A stretch of DNA of 13,882 nt from Clostridium sp. SCN 57-10 (GTDB lineage Bacteria; Bacillota; Clostridia; Oscillospirales; Butyricicoccaceae), in the NCBI GenBank assembly GCA_001725215.1, contig MEFT01000065.1:7217-21098 (forward strand). Direction: 5' to 3'. Below, in pieces: positions 13,026 to 13,882 of this stretch. The translations under genes were made by a program, and so were the position numbers. Numbering within the stretch: position 1 is the stretch's first letter; each line of letters starts with the position of its first letter. The notes beneath the pieces were generated by a model, which saw only the letters and a program-made list of their open reading frames with translations, had not been told where the DNA came from and did no database searches.

Positions 13026-13882
<857 letters not shown>

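Overview
The window looks like the chromosome of a spore-forming, low-to-moderate GC Firmicute of the class Clostridia. The evidence is YpeB (a spore germination protein), strong AGGAGG-type ribosome binding sites, sigma-A style promoters, short gene gaps, and TagO/MnaA/TagA-type wall polymer genes. No tRNA, rRNA, insertion sequence, phage gene or CRISPR array is visible. It is mostly core and conserved chromosome, with one small uncharacterised gene cassette.

Layout. Positions 1-2631 (minus) form an operon running from a sigma-A-like promoter at 2603-2631: tagA/wecG, thyX, tmk and the start of a DUF2156-type gene that leaves the window. The genes touch or overlap. Positions 2638-2841 hold two near-identical hairpins flanking a 30-codon ORF with a strong ribosome binding site. 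glyA (2857-4098, minus) and nth (4207-4833, plus) diverge from interleaved sigma-A promoters. A bidirectional terminator at 4843-4874 separates nth from a two-gene minus unit: a YfcE-type phosphoesterase followed by a small membrane protein. Positions 5949-7036 (plus) hold three tightly spaced small genes of unknown function. Positions 7162-11374 (minus) form a second operon: PLP aminotransferase, tagO/wecA-like transferase, UDP-GlcNAc 2-epimerase (wecB/mnaA) and a membrane-anchored LolA-like protein. ypeB (11537-12862, plus) stands without sleB beside it. The 3' part of clpX (minus) closes the window.

How they fit together. TagO-like, MnaA/WecB and TagA together can build the undecaprenyl-PP-GlcNAc-ManNAc linkage unit of wall teichoic acid or a similar glycopolymer, although they lie in two operons. 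The two operon promoters share the same -35/-10 hexamers and spacer (TTGCCC, 17 bp, TAAAAT). GlyA makes 5,10-methylene-THF, ThyX uses it to make dTMP, and Tmk phosphorylates dTMP to dTDP. The least explained part is the three-gene cassette at 5949-7036. It encodes a small alpha-helical protein, a second helical protein, and a Met/Gln-repeat protein with a hydrophobic hairpin at its C-terminus. A sporulation-sigma-like -10 lies upstream. I did not find a convincing new defence or mobile system here.
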